This document shows, piece by piece, positions 24,733 to 35,608 of a DNA stretch of 64,000 nt; positions within the stretch are counted from its first letter, which is position 1; each line of letters starts with the position of its first letter. The translations under genes were made by a program, and so were the position numbers. A model generated the notes under the pieces. That model had not been told where the DNA came from, made no database searches, and saw nothing but the letters and a program-made list of their open reading frames with translations. Source of the DNA: Diospyros lotus (taxonomy: Eukaryota > Streptophyta > Magnoliopsida > Ericales > Ebenaceae). The stretch lies in contig NC_068346.1 of the NCBI RefSeq assembly GCF_014633365.1, positions 17,877,030 through 17,941,029 of the forward strand, read 5' to 3'.

Positions 24733-27700
24733 AAAATAACATAAACTTTAAGCTTAACCAAATAGGATGCTTAAAACACAAGTGATATTTGTGAAAGTTG
24801 ATTAACACTAACTTTTCAATCACACTCACTTGGTTACATAGAGAGCCTTAAAACATAAGAGAGATATATATATCAAGCACATAGCTTTGAGAACAATATA
24901 TAATACTCAACTAAGAACTTTCTCTTTTCTAGATTGAAAATAAGAATCATTCTACCAAGCTCACAACATGAAAGATAAAGATGCATCAAAATGACTTTAT
25001 GAAACACACTCACATGAAACATTCATAAGTCAAGTAACTTGTATTTATTTGACTAAAATATATAGAATATTACAAATATGTTGAGCACAAAATATGTTAT
25101 TCAACAACAAACCACAACATATAACACAAATATACTCTAGCTTGAGCATTATGATCTCTCAAAACAAGAGCACACACGAATAATATCTATAATTTATTCT
25201 ATAAGCTCTAAAGCATCATGATTTTTCAATCATACTTAAGAATACATATAAGCTTAACAAAGCATATATGACTTCTATCCTGTAAACTTTAAGCTATTAT
25301 ACACAAATACTATTAATGCATACTTTGAGTAATTCTTGAAAGATATAAACTTTAGAATTCTATTACTCAAATACATTCAATTTAAACATGAGCGACACTA
25401 GGAAGTATTGCTTGGAACACATACAACATTTAAGTTATTTCAAGAACTATTATGACTATATTTAGATGTTTTAAGATAAAACCACTTAATTACATCTACA
25501 TTCTTATTCTAGTGATTAATCATCATTCGACTACAAGCCTGAAAAGATAGATTCTTTGCAACTTAACTAGATGTTACTTGAAATCAACAATCCTATAAAT
25601 ACTTGAATCAAAGCAATAAACATTCAACTAATAAAATCTTAAATGTTCTTCTATTAAATTTTAGAACGTTGAGAGTCTGAAGAACATGATATCAAATAGA
25701 TAACTTAAACTTTATGAAAAAGAACTTAGGATTGCATGCCTAAGCATATATACACATTTACTTAAGAGTATGGATAATTGACATTTAAGCATCAACTAAA
25801 TCACGTTACCTTTGAACTTGAGTAATGCTTTCACATACTTTGATTACTTAAAATATTCTTCAACCTTAAGCTTACTTTTAAGTGTTGTTGAGGATATATG
25901 ATATTTATCTGTGACACTAATGCGTTAAGATACTTAAGATATCCCATGAAATCTTATAGCAACAAGCATATTGACAAATCGGAACAAAAACAAGATTAAT
26001 CACAAATAACCTTATCATGAAAGATAAGACAATATCAATTCTATAGATCAAAACCCAAGTACCCTCACTTGATTATATGATTACTTACTTAAACATTAGA
26101 TATAAAACATAGAACACATTACTCTTAATCTTTGAATAATATTGTCACATAAAACACTTAGCATAGCATGAGCTTTACAAAATACTCATACATTACTTTA
26201 CGATAACCCTAAAGAAAGACATATTAAAAATATATTAATACAGTATATGGCTAAAATAAGTTTAACACATGAGAATATTAATAGATAAAATATACTATTA
26301 AGGTTCCTTGACCAAGACAACCTCCACATATATAACTTATCAAGATAGGCTTAACATCCATATAGTCTTAACATATCCTTAAGCAATATACTAATGCAAA
26401 ACATATTAATAAGCCTACGAGAGCATAACATAAGAAGAAATTAAAGTTTTAACATAGAGCAATTATCATCAAAACAATTAGAGCATAAAACTGAACAAGT
26501 CTCCAAATAACCAAAATACTAAGAGAACTTACAATCTCCCAAAGATCAATGCGCTAGGAGACCTTACAATCTCCTAGAAACTGATTGGATGGGAGACCCT
26601 TTACGGCCTCCTGATTATTAAGAAACCGGGAGACCATTGATTGCTCGGTTGTAGAAGCCCTGGACACTGATCGGTCTCCCGAAGATCTATATCAGGGGAC
26701 TATTTCTTCCCCTCAAAGACGGTAAACCACCAGTAAATTTCTCCTTAACTGAGAGGGTCCCACACAAAACGCAAAGAAGATAACTCCTGTATCTCAAAAT
26801 TACTTTGAGAGTTCTATAAAAAGAATAGACATTATGCATAAAGAATTCTAATTCTAGTAGAACTTGCAATATCAAGATGAACATTAATTATTTATAAAAA
26901 TCTTAATTCTAGTGGATGTAAAAAAAATTTATATTTCTTTATAAATAAATAAGTTCTCATTACAAAAAAAGTGTGTATCTAATACTGATTTTAATACAAT
27001 CTTTAAATTTTCAAAGTTTAACTTAACTATCAAAGTGTTTGTACAAAAAAAATTTCTATGTTCTCAAATAGTTCTTTTTCTTATAAAGTCTAAACTATTT
27101 GATAAAGATATTTTTAATTAATAAATTTATTATTATATTTGAGTAATGACAAATATGAATTAAAAACATCTTAAATCCGTTATTGGATAAGCCGACCAAC
27201 TAACTGACAACGTCAAGCTGTGAAGAAGGTTGGTTGATGAAAGCTACATAAATATTTTCAATATATGGCCGCATTAAAGTTTAAATAGTGATCTCCATCA
27301 ACGGTGACGTCAATCTACTTCTAGTAAATGATTGATTGATTAAAAAAACTAACTCTTTTTAATCATTATTTATAATAGGCAATTCAAAAAAATAGCAGTA
27401 CCTTTGACTTGTGGGAGACAAATGTTACATTATATAGCATCTTAGGTTATTTCCAACCACTTGTCTCTAATCATATTTTTTATTTGACTCTCTACTATAT
27501 TATAAATAATTTATTTTTTAATTTTATTTTATTTCAAAAATTATATTTATTTCAACCACAATCCCTATTCCACTCTTCTATTTACTTTCTTATTTTATTT
27601 ATTTATTAATAAATTTAAATTCTAATTTATTTTACCTTATCTATAATTTTTATTACTATAAAAATTTAATATTTATTTTTCAATTTAATAATAAATATTA

Positions 27701-27900
27701 CTAAAACCTAACCATAATCCAATTGTTGTCATGACCGACTGAAAACTCTATTTTCATCCAATCTCCACCTCCACCGTGAGTGACCAAATTTACCCAACAA
27801 CCATAATTGAAGTCGGGAACCACAATTACATAAATCAAAGGCATGTTGTGTTTATTCGTCTTTCAGACCTTGGGTGATAACGATGTTTTGTCTTCTCCAA
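24733..27900. other. AT-rich, probably old repeat-derived sequence
   Basis: About 3 kb of very AT-rich sequence with no credible gene. 26530-26760 is a little richer in GC and repeats the phrase GGGAGACC/GGAGACC with CTCC runs, but no ends were found. Confidence 0.4.
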
Positions 27901-29086
27901 CCGTAGACTATGGCGATGTCTTCGAATAATAATAAATCAGCTACAACGTGCTTCGACGACAATGGTGATACCTCTTTTATCTTCTTTGATAGAGCTTTGT
28001 GCTTTACTCGTGACAATGGTGATGTCTCTCATCTGACGGTGATCGTTGTGATAAGGGATGATGTGAACACTGGGGTAGCCAAAAATGGCGAGAATTTTTC
28101 CGTTTGCTATTTGAATGGCAAGCAATATATAGGATGGCGAACTGCATTGGAGCAAATAGCGATCGTCCCCCTCATTAAAAATTTGGCTTGGTAAGAGAAA
28201 TGATGATCAGTTAGAGATAACCTTAGTAATAGTTTTTCTTACTTTTGTAGAGAAATAAATTTACATTTTTAAATCTCAAAAAATTCACAAACAAAATACA
28301 AAATTAAAAAAAAAAAAACTGAAAACATGATGACAAACGAACTTAAAAATTATTAAATATATGTAATAATTTAATTTATAATAATAGTAATAATAATATG
28401 TTTTAACTCTTTTGGTTTTAGACTTTTTGGATGAATGAACCCAAAAAGTCAGAAGTAGGTTTTGTATAGATATGTAGCTTGAGTTGAGAGATTCTCAAAT
28501 GGGGGGGGGGCATAATCATATATATTTTTTTTTAGGGCTTTATAGTAATAATATAATAAAATTTCAAGGTTTCAATATTACAAGTGAAGTGGTCAAGTCT
28601 ATGGGAAATCTGCTTAAAACTTTCAAATTTTGATTTGTTATTATAATAATATTATGAATTATTATCAAAGTAAGTAATACGAAATAAAAAATTTATAATT
28701 GTTTTTATCATAAACAAATAAAACAAGAAGTTACGAGCATTGCTCTCATAAGAAAATAATGATAATGGAGGGGTCCACTTAAAATTAGAAAATATATATA
28801 TATATATATATATTTCAATTGCGAGGTGAGGTGCAGTTGGGAGGAAGAGGAGGAGTAGGAGTAGGAGGAGGAGGGGGGGTTTGTTGGGAACTACTTGGAA
28901 CTTTCTACTGGCAACTCTTCTTGACTGGCTACGATACACCGCTAACCTGCGCCGAGAGGTTTGACCCTCGCCGATCCAGAAGGCGTAGTGGGCGGACGAT
29001 GAATATGAATATGAAAATGATGAACACTTAAACGCATTTGTCAACTGCTTTTTATTTTAGTATTAAAATGTATTTGTAATTTAGGA
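27901..29086. other. Intergenic sequence, no supported gene
   Basis: Includes a 94-codon frame at 27910-28194 with no recognised domain, a run of ten G at about 28501-28510, a TA repeat near 28795-28812 and a purine-rich block near 28840-28880. Confidence 0.4.
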
Positions 29087-29117
29087 AGGTGAGGGTGAGG
29101 GTGAGGGTGAGGGTGAG
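29087..29117 (+). repeat. GGGTGA hexamer repeat, G-quadruplex-capable
   Basis: Four GGG runs separated by TGA loops occur in a row, preceded by one shortened unit. Confidence 0.85.
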
Positions 29118-30700
29118 CTGTTCAATCCTTGGAATTCTCCTCTCGTCTCCTCTCCATTTATATGGTTTTCACACACACACACACACAATTAAATTTAATA
29201 TTAATCTAGACAACCCTCCCTATATATCTATATCTAAGTTTGCCATAAAATTATTTACCTAGATTTTCATGAGGTTAATAGTAAATTTATTAAAAACTTA
29301 ATAATTAAAATTGAAACATCTAAAATAAATTTGAATACAGTACGCTCTTTATTGTACCTCCTCCAAGATCAAAAAAAAAAATATATATATATATATAATC
29401 AAAATAATAATAAGAGAGGGATGCTTTTACAAGTCTTTTTTCAAAAAGAACGAGTTCTTTCGGAAATGACACTTTTTTTCCAGAAAGAAGGCCTTCCTTT
29501 CTAAAAAGAAGGATTTGAAATTCACAATTGTCCTCCAAATTCTTTGCCATGTGTTCCCGCGGTGATTTTCGATATTCGAACCCTATAAAAGCCAACCTAT
29601 AGGAGGAGAAATTGAGAGTACATCGTATTACATACATTGAATATTTTAAGTTTCTTTTGAAATCCTAATCCACATTTCTTTCGGTAATATTTTATTCTTT
29701 CTACAGTTGACTTAAGTATTGGAGGGTCTTTGCGGGTGAAAATTCCACGTGAACCTTCTGACCCTTGATTGGTTGTTTACAGTTCTCTTCTAAATGACCT
29801 TACCCATATCAGAGGGGATTCTAACCCTCTTTGGAATCGCCTGATCACCCTTCAAAAAGAAATTTAGATTCTTTCCGAAGACCGCTCATTTTCTTTCGGA
29901 GAGATGTTTTAGAATCTCTCTGAAAGCCGTCAGCCAAGTTGTAGTACTGAAGCGTCATTCATTCGAAGTTTGCTCTTCGAAAGACCTCCAGTTTCTTTTG
30001 AAAAGAGTCTCGTCGATAACACTTTTTCTTGAAAGATTAGGCCAACGATACAAATCACATCCTCACTAAGACCTTTATTTTTTTTTTTTGAAAAGAAATT
30101 TTTGTCCATGATTCAATCCTTTGGAAAATAAATTCCTTTCAGAAAAGTACTTATTTTAGAAAGACCATTTTTTTTCAAATAATCACAACTCATAGATATC
30201 CCACCATGGTTGAATCTTGCTTTGCAACCCTTCTTCCTTCACTTAAATTTTAATTGTTATATTTTTTATTATAACACTTTTTAATGATTCTATTAAGTAA
30301 AATAACTCATATTATATTATCATGTAACAAGAAAACAAAGAAAAAAATAAACTTTTAAAGTAAAGACATGGACGTCATTTTGAATGTTACAATATGGTAG
30401 AATGATGTAACGACCAAGAAATAAATAAATAAATCAATCAATCAACAAAGGCGGTTAGGAAGGAGGGGCATTTTGGGTAAATTGAAGTGTGTACGGGTCC
30501 ACGTCTAGTATCCAAACATTCCGTGTAGGAATGTCTAAGAAAAGGATAGTTTTGGTATTTCAAGCCAACGTTAAAAAACAAAAAAAAAAAAAGAGTAACA
30601 GAAGAGAAGAGAAGGATTACTTCTAGAACATGGAGAATGGATAGCAACTAATAAAATCGATTTTTCAAATAAGCAGCAGCAGCAGCGCATTTAATTGGCC
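29118..30700. other. Intergenic sequence rich in GAAAG/CTTTC phrases
   Basis: From about 29430 to 30180 the phrases TTTCTTTCGG, CTTTCCGAAG, CTTCGAAAG and CTTTTGAAAAG recur every 50-100 bp. A CCTATAAAAGCC box at about 29582 could be an LTR TATA region, but no LTR ends were found. The 105-codon minus frame at 29320-29637 has no known domain. Confidence 0.4.
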
Positions 30701-30959
30701 TGCTACAGTGCCGTAGCTACTATTCCTTTCTTTCTCCCCAAACAAACAAGTGGGTTGTATCTGTATCTGTATTATTATTATTATTATTAAACTACTAGTA
30801 AAGAAAGGAGTATTCAGGGAAACTTCTTCTCAGCTCACAGCCGCGCGCGGCGTGCGTGCCACCAGCCCCATCGCCTTGCTATTAAATCCCCGTCCAAATC
30901 CAACTCACCCTCTGCAAATCCCACACGCTTCTCATACAGACAGATTTTGCATTCCTAAG

Positions 30960-31742
30960 ATGCACCGGACTTCAGATCTTCCTGATCAATCTCCGGCCGC
31001 CTCTGACCTCGCCCAACAGTTTGCCTGCAAGATTGATCTCAACGGCTGCCATGACCAGAGCGCCGACCAATCACCGCCCTCAGATCTAGAGATTGGTGTC
31101 GACGACCACGATTTTACCTTCGCCTGTTTAGGCGATCCTGAATCACCGGTTTCCGCAGACGAAGCATTCCACAACGGTCAGATCAGGCCGATTTTTCCGG
31201 TTTTTGACCAGAACCTCGCGTTCGCCCCGGACGAGGTGGAGTTGCCTATTCGGCCGCCGGTGAAGAAGGTCTTCGTCGAGGCGGATTCCACCTCGGCGGG
31301 GACGTACTGCGAGTGGTCTGGAAAGGAGGTTGAAGCGCCGTCGCCGGTGGTCTGTAAGAAGAGCAACTCCACCGGATTTTCGAAGCTCTGGAGGTTCCGG
31401 GACCTGCTCAGTCGGAGCAGCAGCGACGGCAGGGACGCGTTCGTGTTTCTCAACGGTTCCCCGGCGGCGAGTTCGAGTAGAGACGACAAAACAGAAAAGA
31501 GCGAGGGCGCGTCGGCGAAGAAGGCCGCCGCCGCCGGTGTGAAAGCGAAAGCGAAAGCGAAAGCGAAGAAGAGCGGGAAGGGACAAACGCCGTGTAATTC
31601 GGCTCACGAATTGCATTACGTGAGAAATAAAGCTTCAAGGGAAGCAGAACGCCGACGTTCGTACTTGCCGTACCGGCCGGAGCTCGTTGGATTCTTCACC
31701 AACACACATGGCGGATTAAGCAAGAACATACATCCATATTAG
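30960..31742 (+). CDS. DUF1645 family protein (260 aa, single exon)
   Basis: The family-diagnostic blocks occur in order: IRPIFPVFDQNL (about 75-86), LPIRPPVKKVFVE (95-107), GTYCEW (114-119), CKKSNSTGFSKLWRFRDLLS (132-151), DGRDAFVFL (156-164), and the C-terminal SAHELHYVRNKASREAERRR (214-233), SYLPYRPELVGFF (234-246) and a final NIHPY. DUF1645 proteins are plant-specific, and some members affect growth or stress responses. A biochemical role is not established and cannot be read here. A lysine/alanine repeat (KAKAKAKAKK, about 195-204), encoded by GCGAAA units, is a basic patch and possible nuclear signal. The start at 30960 was chosen because the upstream in-frame stretch to 30750 is a low-complexity ATT repeat translation. 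The gene is much more GC-rich than its surroundings, and no introns are needed. Confidence 0.9.
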   Translation: MHRTSDLPDQSPAASDLAQQFACKIDLNGCHDQSADQSPPSDLEIGVDDHDFTFACLGDPESPVSADEAFHNGQIRPIFPVFDQNLAFAPDEVELPIRPPVKKVFVEADSTSAGTYCEWSGKEVEAPSPVVCKKSNSTGFSKLWRFRDLLSRSSSDGRDAFVFLNGSPAASSSRDDKTEKSEGASAKKAAAAGVKAKAKAKAKKSGKGQTPCNSAHELHYVRNKASREAERRRSYLPYRPELVGFFTNTHGGLSKNIHPY

Positions 31743-32230
31743 GCGGCACAACCCCCGTTCCTCAAAACTTTCTCAACAAATTTCATTCGTTTGTTTTCTT
31801 CTTTACTTGTACGTAAAGGATATTTTCTGTGTTTAGATTTGTAGGTTAAAGATTGTTTGGTGATGAATCATGGCGAAGCTCTGTAATTGTAAATTACTTT
31901 ACGTCAGTTCTGAGTAACATTTTTCAACCCCCCCCAACCACAAGGTTGTGGCTATGGCTATGGCTATGATTAGAATAGACCTCTCAAATTCCTAAATTTG
32001 ACACTGTTATGGACGAGTTGGACTTTTATATTGAATATATGAACTGTTCCAAAAAGTAAAAATATATATATCTATCTGCAGTTGGGTGGACAAATTATCT
32101 CTCAGACGATAACTAACAGCCAGAGAATAGGAGTGTTTAGATTCGATCATGTGCTATTATCAATGTGTCATTTATATCTGATAATGTATATTTATTGTAT
32201 GTTATTAGGCAGACTTTAATGTGTACAACA
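31743..32230. other. 3' flank of the DUF1645 gene
   Basis: Likely contains the 3' untranslated region. Nothing else recognised. Confidence 0.4.
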
Positions 32231-33215
32231 TGACACTCCTAAAAAGGAGGTGAATTGGGAGATATTTTTAAAATAATAAACAAGAAATAATTTTATGTAA
32301 AATAATCTATAACTGCGACCAACTAGCTCTCTCAACTTAGCTCTCCAACACAATTCGGTAAGAAAAATAGTAAATATAAATTACAAAAAAAAAAAAGAAA
32401 ATATCTCGCTAATGTTTTGCTAGAACAAGGTTAAAATAAAATATATAATAAATGATCAAGTTTTGATAGAACTTCAAGAGACAAAACGACGGGAATTCAA
32501 TGTTACAATAAAATCAGAAACTTTGTGAACTCAAATCTCTTTCTTCCTCTGTTCTTGAATGCATTTGAATATCAAATTGGCTTGTATTTATAGCCTTAAT
32601 TGTCTCCTTCAAATTTCTAGCCATTGGCAAACAAGAATAGCAAAGAGTTTGTCTATAGAAATATAGCTGTTAATAATTTCTTAACCTAAAATTATTAATA
32701 TTTTTGGTAGATAGTCGATAATTTATTTTAAAATTTGAAAAACCAGTTAAAGAGTTTTTCTAGATTTGAAAAACAGCCAACCTTTTAATCTTGAGATATT
32801 AATCTATAAAATATGCATTAAAACTGGCTAGACTTGATTTTGGAAGCAATTGGTAGTTCTGAAGAACCAGTCGATAGATATAGGAAAGAAGTCGACAATT
32901 CTAAAAAACCAGTCGATAAGCTTAGAGAATAGGTCGACGATCTTTTCACTAGATTCAATGTTTAAACCTGCTTTCTTTGCCTTTTAAAAACTTTTGACAA
33001 TATTTTATAATCTACAAGGTTTCACTTATTTAAAAAACAAGTTCAAAACTTATTCAAAATCAAAACCTTCAAATCCAAAACACTTATTTTAAGATTATTT
33101 TTAAGCAACGGTTATTAAAGTTTTGCATTGAGATACTCATCATCAAAATATTATTAAAATCAAACCAACAATCTCACCAATTTTTATGATAACAAAACTT
33201 TAATGATGCTTAACA
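32231..33215 (-). mobile_element. SIRE-like LTR remnant
   Basis: On the minus strand it would start TGTTAAGCATCATTAAAG and end near AATTCACCTCC then TTTTTAGGAGTGTCA, resembling SIRE-type LTR ends. The middle repeats AGTCGA(T/C)AATT-like phrases. No coding region or matching 5-bp flank was found, so the limits are tentative. Confidence 0.45.
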
Positions 33216-33390
33216 TAGCTCTCTATTTTTGTCATTAATCAAAAATATAATCTATAACTCTCTCTTTTTAAAGGGTTGAGCCACACGCATGTGCCACGTG
33301 TCCCACTTTGGCATGTGTTGTAACATCCCGTATTGAGTGATAGGAATATTCGAAACAACTTATCTTAATGGGCCTACGTGAATTTCTCAG

Positions 33391-33446
33391 GGGGTCACCC
33401 ATACTTGGATTACCCCAGATCAAGCACGCTTAACTTGGGAGTTCTT
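33391..33446 (-). ncRNA. 5S rRNA-derived segment in the Cassandra 3' LTR
   Basis: The minus strand contains AAGTTAAGCGTGCTTG, matching the 5S box A region, and ATGGGTGACC, matching the box C region. It is a transposon-carried derivative with a divergent middle, not a functional 5S gene. Confidence 0.8.
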
Positions 33447-33802
33447 TGCCAATATTTAGCCCAAAAGGTATTCAGCTAGTGTTATTTCCTTTCTTACACT
33501 ATCCTCGATATATACTAACTCTTCTGGGCTCTTGGGGTATTATATTCTCCCTCCTTGAGCACATGACGTTCTCGTCATGCGACCTTACAATCGGTCCTAA
33601 ACCTTCTCCCCTTTGGAGGCTGTCATCCTAAAGGCCTGCCAGAAGCCGCTCATTGTACAGGCCCTTGAGCCCTGGCGCCACTCCACGCCTTCATCGGACC
33701 GCCTTCTCCAAGGGTCGGCTCTGATACCACTTGTAACATCCCGTATCGAGCGATAGGAAGATCCAGAATAACTTACCTTGATGGGCCTATGCGAACTTCC
33801 CA

Positions 33803-33857
33803 GGGGTCACCCATCCTTGGATTACCCCAGATCAAGCACGCTTAACTTGGAAGTTCT
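33803..33857 (-). ncRNA. 5S rRNA-derived segment in the Cassandra 5' LTR
   Basis: A second copy of the same 5S-like block (AAGTTAAGCGTGCTTG and GGATGGGTGACC, minus strand). Its box C part is closer to true 5S than the other copy. Confidence 0.8.
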
Positions 33858-34566
33858 TTGCTAACATTCAGCTCAAAAGGTATCCAACTGGTGTTATTTT
33901 CTTTCTTACACTATCCTCGATATATACTAACTCTTCTAGGCTCTTGGGGTATTACATGTGTGGCCCAGTCTTTGATGCCTATAAATACCCCTTGGATTTG
34001 TGCCTTCTAACAACCAAATATCTAGACTTAATGCAAAATCCAACAACTCAGATCCATTATCCCAAACCTTTCTGAAAACCCCGAAGACACACACAACCCA
34101 TCTGCATAGAATCTTCTACATCATGACAATATCTAACTTTGGCATCAAAGGGCTCACGCGGGAAAGTTTCCCGTGTGCCTTCCAACTGTTTCTTTGCCGC
34201 AGAACATTTGAAGACCCATCCAGAGACAATAAAGTACTAGCTTCTCCTGAAGATCCCCATAGCTCTCCCGAAGTCGAACCCAGTTGAAGGCCTCCTCGGG
34301 ACTACCTACTCTCGAAGATCCTTTAGGCCACCAGCCATCCAAAGGTCACATTCTTTGGGGAACTTCCCAAGTTACCCTTCCAGATCCCTCGAATAATGGA
34401 TCGAGTCATTTCTCAGCCAGACACTTGCCAATGCCACTCACCAGCACAGACCTTGTTCCACCTATTTTTTCACTAGGCTTTTCCAAGTTGTTTCTTAGGA
34501 AAAACAAATTTAATTGTTGTATCCCTAGAATAACAATTTGGCACCATTTGTGGGAAGCAAACTAAA

Positions 34567-35577
34567 TGTAATATTCCGAAATTTGAAAATAAATAATAAT
34601 TATTAATTATTATATTTGTGGGTTAAAAAGAAATATTAAATTATTTGGATATTTGGAGATTTAAGAAAAATGTTTAATTATGTTATTTTGAGGAAATAAT
34701 TATTTATTGGGGAGTATTTGGGAAAAGATTAAAATAAAGTAATTTGGGAGAATTTTTGGAATGTTTGGGGTACAAGTGTAATAGGTGGAAATGGAAATTA
34801 GGGTGTATGTGGAGGTTTTCGGAAGTTAGGGGTTTAAAGTGTGATTTGTAGAGATGGGCTGGGATTTCCTTAAATTTATTTATGTATGCATATATGTATG
34901 AAGATGTGGGCTGGTCGAGTGGTTGGGTGCGTTTGTGCGGCTGTTGGAGGTCGCGGGTTCAACCTGCGGGAGGCACGCTCGGCTGGAGGAAAAAGAAATA
35001 TTTTTGGGACAGCAAGGTGCTGCCAAAACGACGTTGTTTTGGGGCGCCAGTGCCAGCCCACTGTGCAGCCACGTGGCGCGCACTGGTGCGCCCCTGCAGC
35101 TGCTCTCCCACGCCCTCTGCTACACGAAAATTATGGCCAATTTGGCCATGTATTTTACCCGATTTTTTCTATGGGATTAGATGGCTATTTAATGCTTCAA
35201 TTGAAGCTTAATTTGGAGGAAAACAGTCAGCGAGCAGGGAGCTTTCGGAAGAAGAAGATGGCGCATTGAGGCTGGAAATAGTGAGAAAATTGGGAGAAAC
35301 TCAGCATTAAATCAAGTTTTATTACGGTTTAATTAGTTGGGTAAGTAAAGAATTATGTATTAATAATTTTGTACGCTTAGAATTTAATTATGAGTTTAAT
35401 TTTATTAATTTTGGGTGATTATACTATGATACGTGGATTAATTTGGTGTGTAAGTATATATATATACACTAGTGTACTGTGTGCAAGGAGTGGGCTCATT
35501 GTGTGCGTGAGAGTGTATATTATTTTGACTGTAAGTGTCTGTATTGCTATGAGTGTGCCAATTTATATTTATGTATC

Positions 35578-35608
<31 letters not shown>

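Larger units (their letters stand above)
33319..33956 (-). mobile_element. Complete Cassandra TRIM retrotransposon (638 bp)
   Basis: LTRs of 226 and 225 bp (33319-33544 and 33732-33956) each start TGTAACATCCCGTAT and end GGGGTATTA(T/C)A. The flanks are TGTGT on both sides (33314-33318, 33957-33961). Both LTRs carry a sequence related to 5S rRNA, the defining trait of Cassandra. The 187-bp core has, on the minus strand, TGGTATCAGAGC (33718-33729) right after the 5' LTR and a purine tract AAGGAGGGAGAA before the 3' LTR. There are no genes, as expected for a TRIM that depends on other elements' enzymes. Confidence 0.93.
33216..34566 (+). mobile_element. Gypsy-type LTR (3' part) and primer site, interrupted by Cassandra
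   Basis: Removing the Cassandra insert rejoins a sequence with a TATA box (TATAAATACCCC, about 33980-33991) and a plausible LTR end AATAACA at 34535. This is followed by TTGGCACCATTTGTGGG (34538-34554), a typical Gypsy primer-site region. The LTR start was not located. The internal region resumes at 37534 after a solo LTR, then is split again by the CACTA element. Confidence 0.5.

Noticed and set aside
27910..28194. 94-codon frame starting MAMSSNNNKSATTCFDDNGD, a possible small gene
   Set aside because: No known domain. It overlaps a minus-strand frame of similar length and lies in repeat-like sequence.
28652..29044. 130-codon minus frame
   Set aside because: Made of leucine and Tyr-Ile runs from simple repeats; it is a translation of low-complexity DNA.
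30750..30959. N-terminal extension of the DUF1645 protein
   Set aside because: The extra 70 residues come from an ATT repeat and leader-like sequence. Similarity to the family begins after the ATG at 30960.
33391..33857. Functional 5S rRNA genes
   Set aside because: The two 5S-like blocks are divergent and sit symmetrically in the LTRs of a TRIM element, which explains them fully.
34912..34966. A genuine tRNA gene
   Set aside because: Only the two promoter boxes fit. I could not form a full cloverleaf with paired acceptor stem by eye, and the B box has a mismatch.
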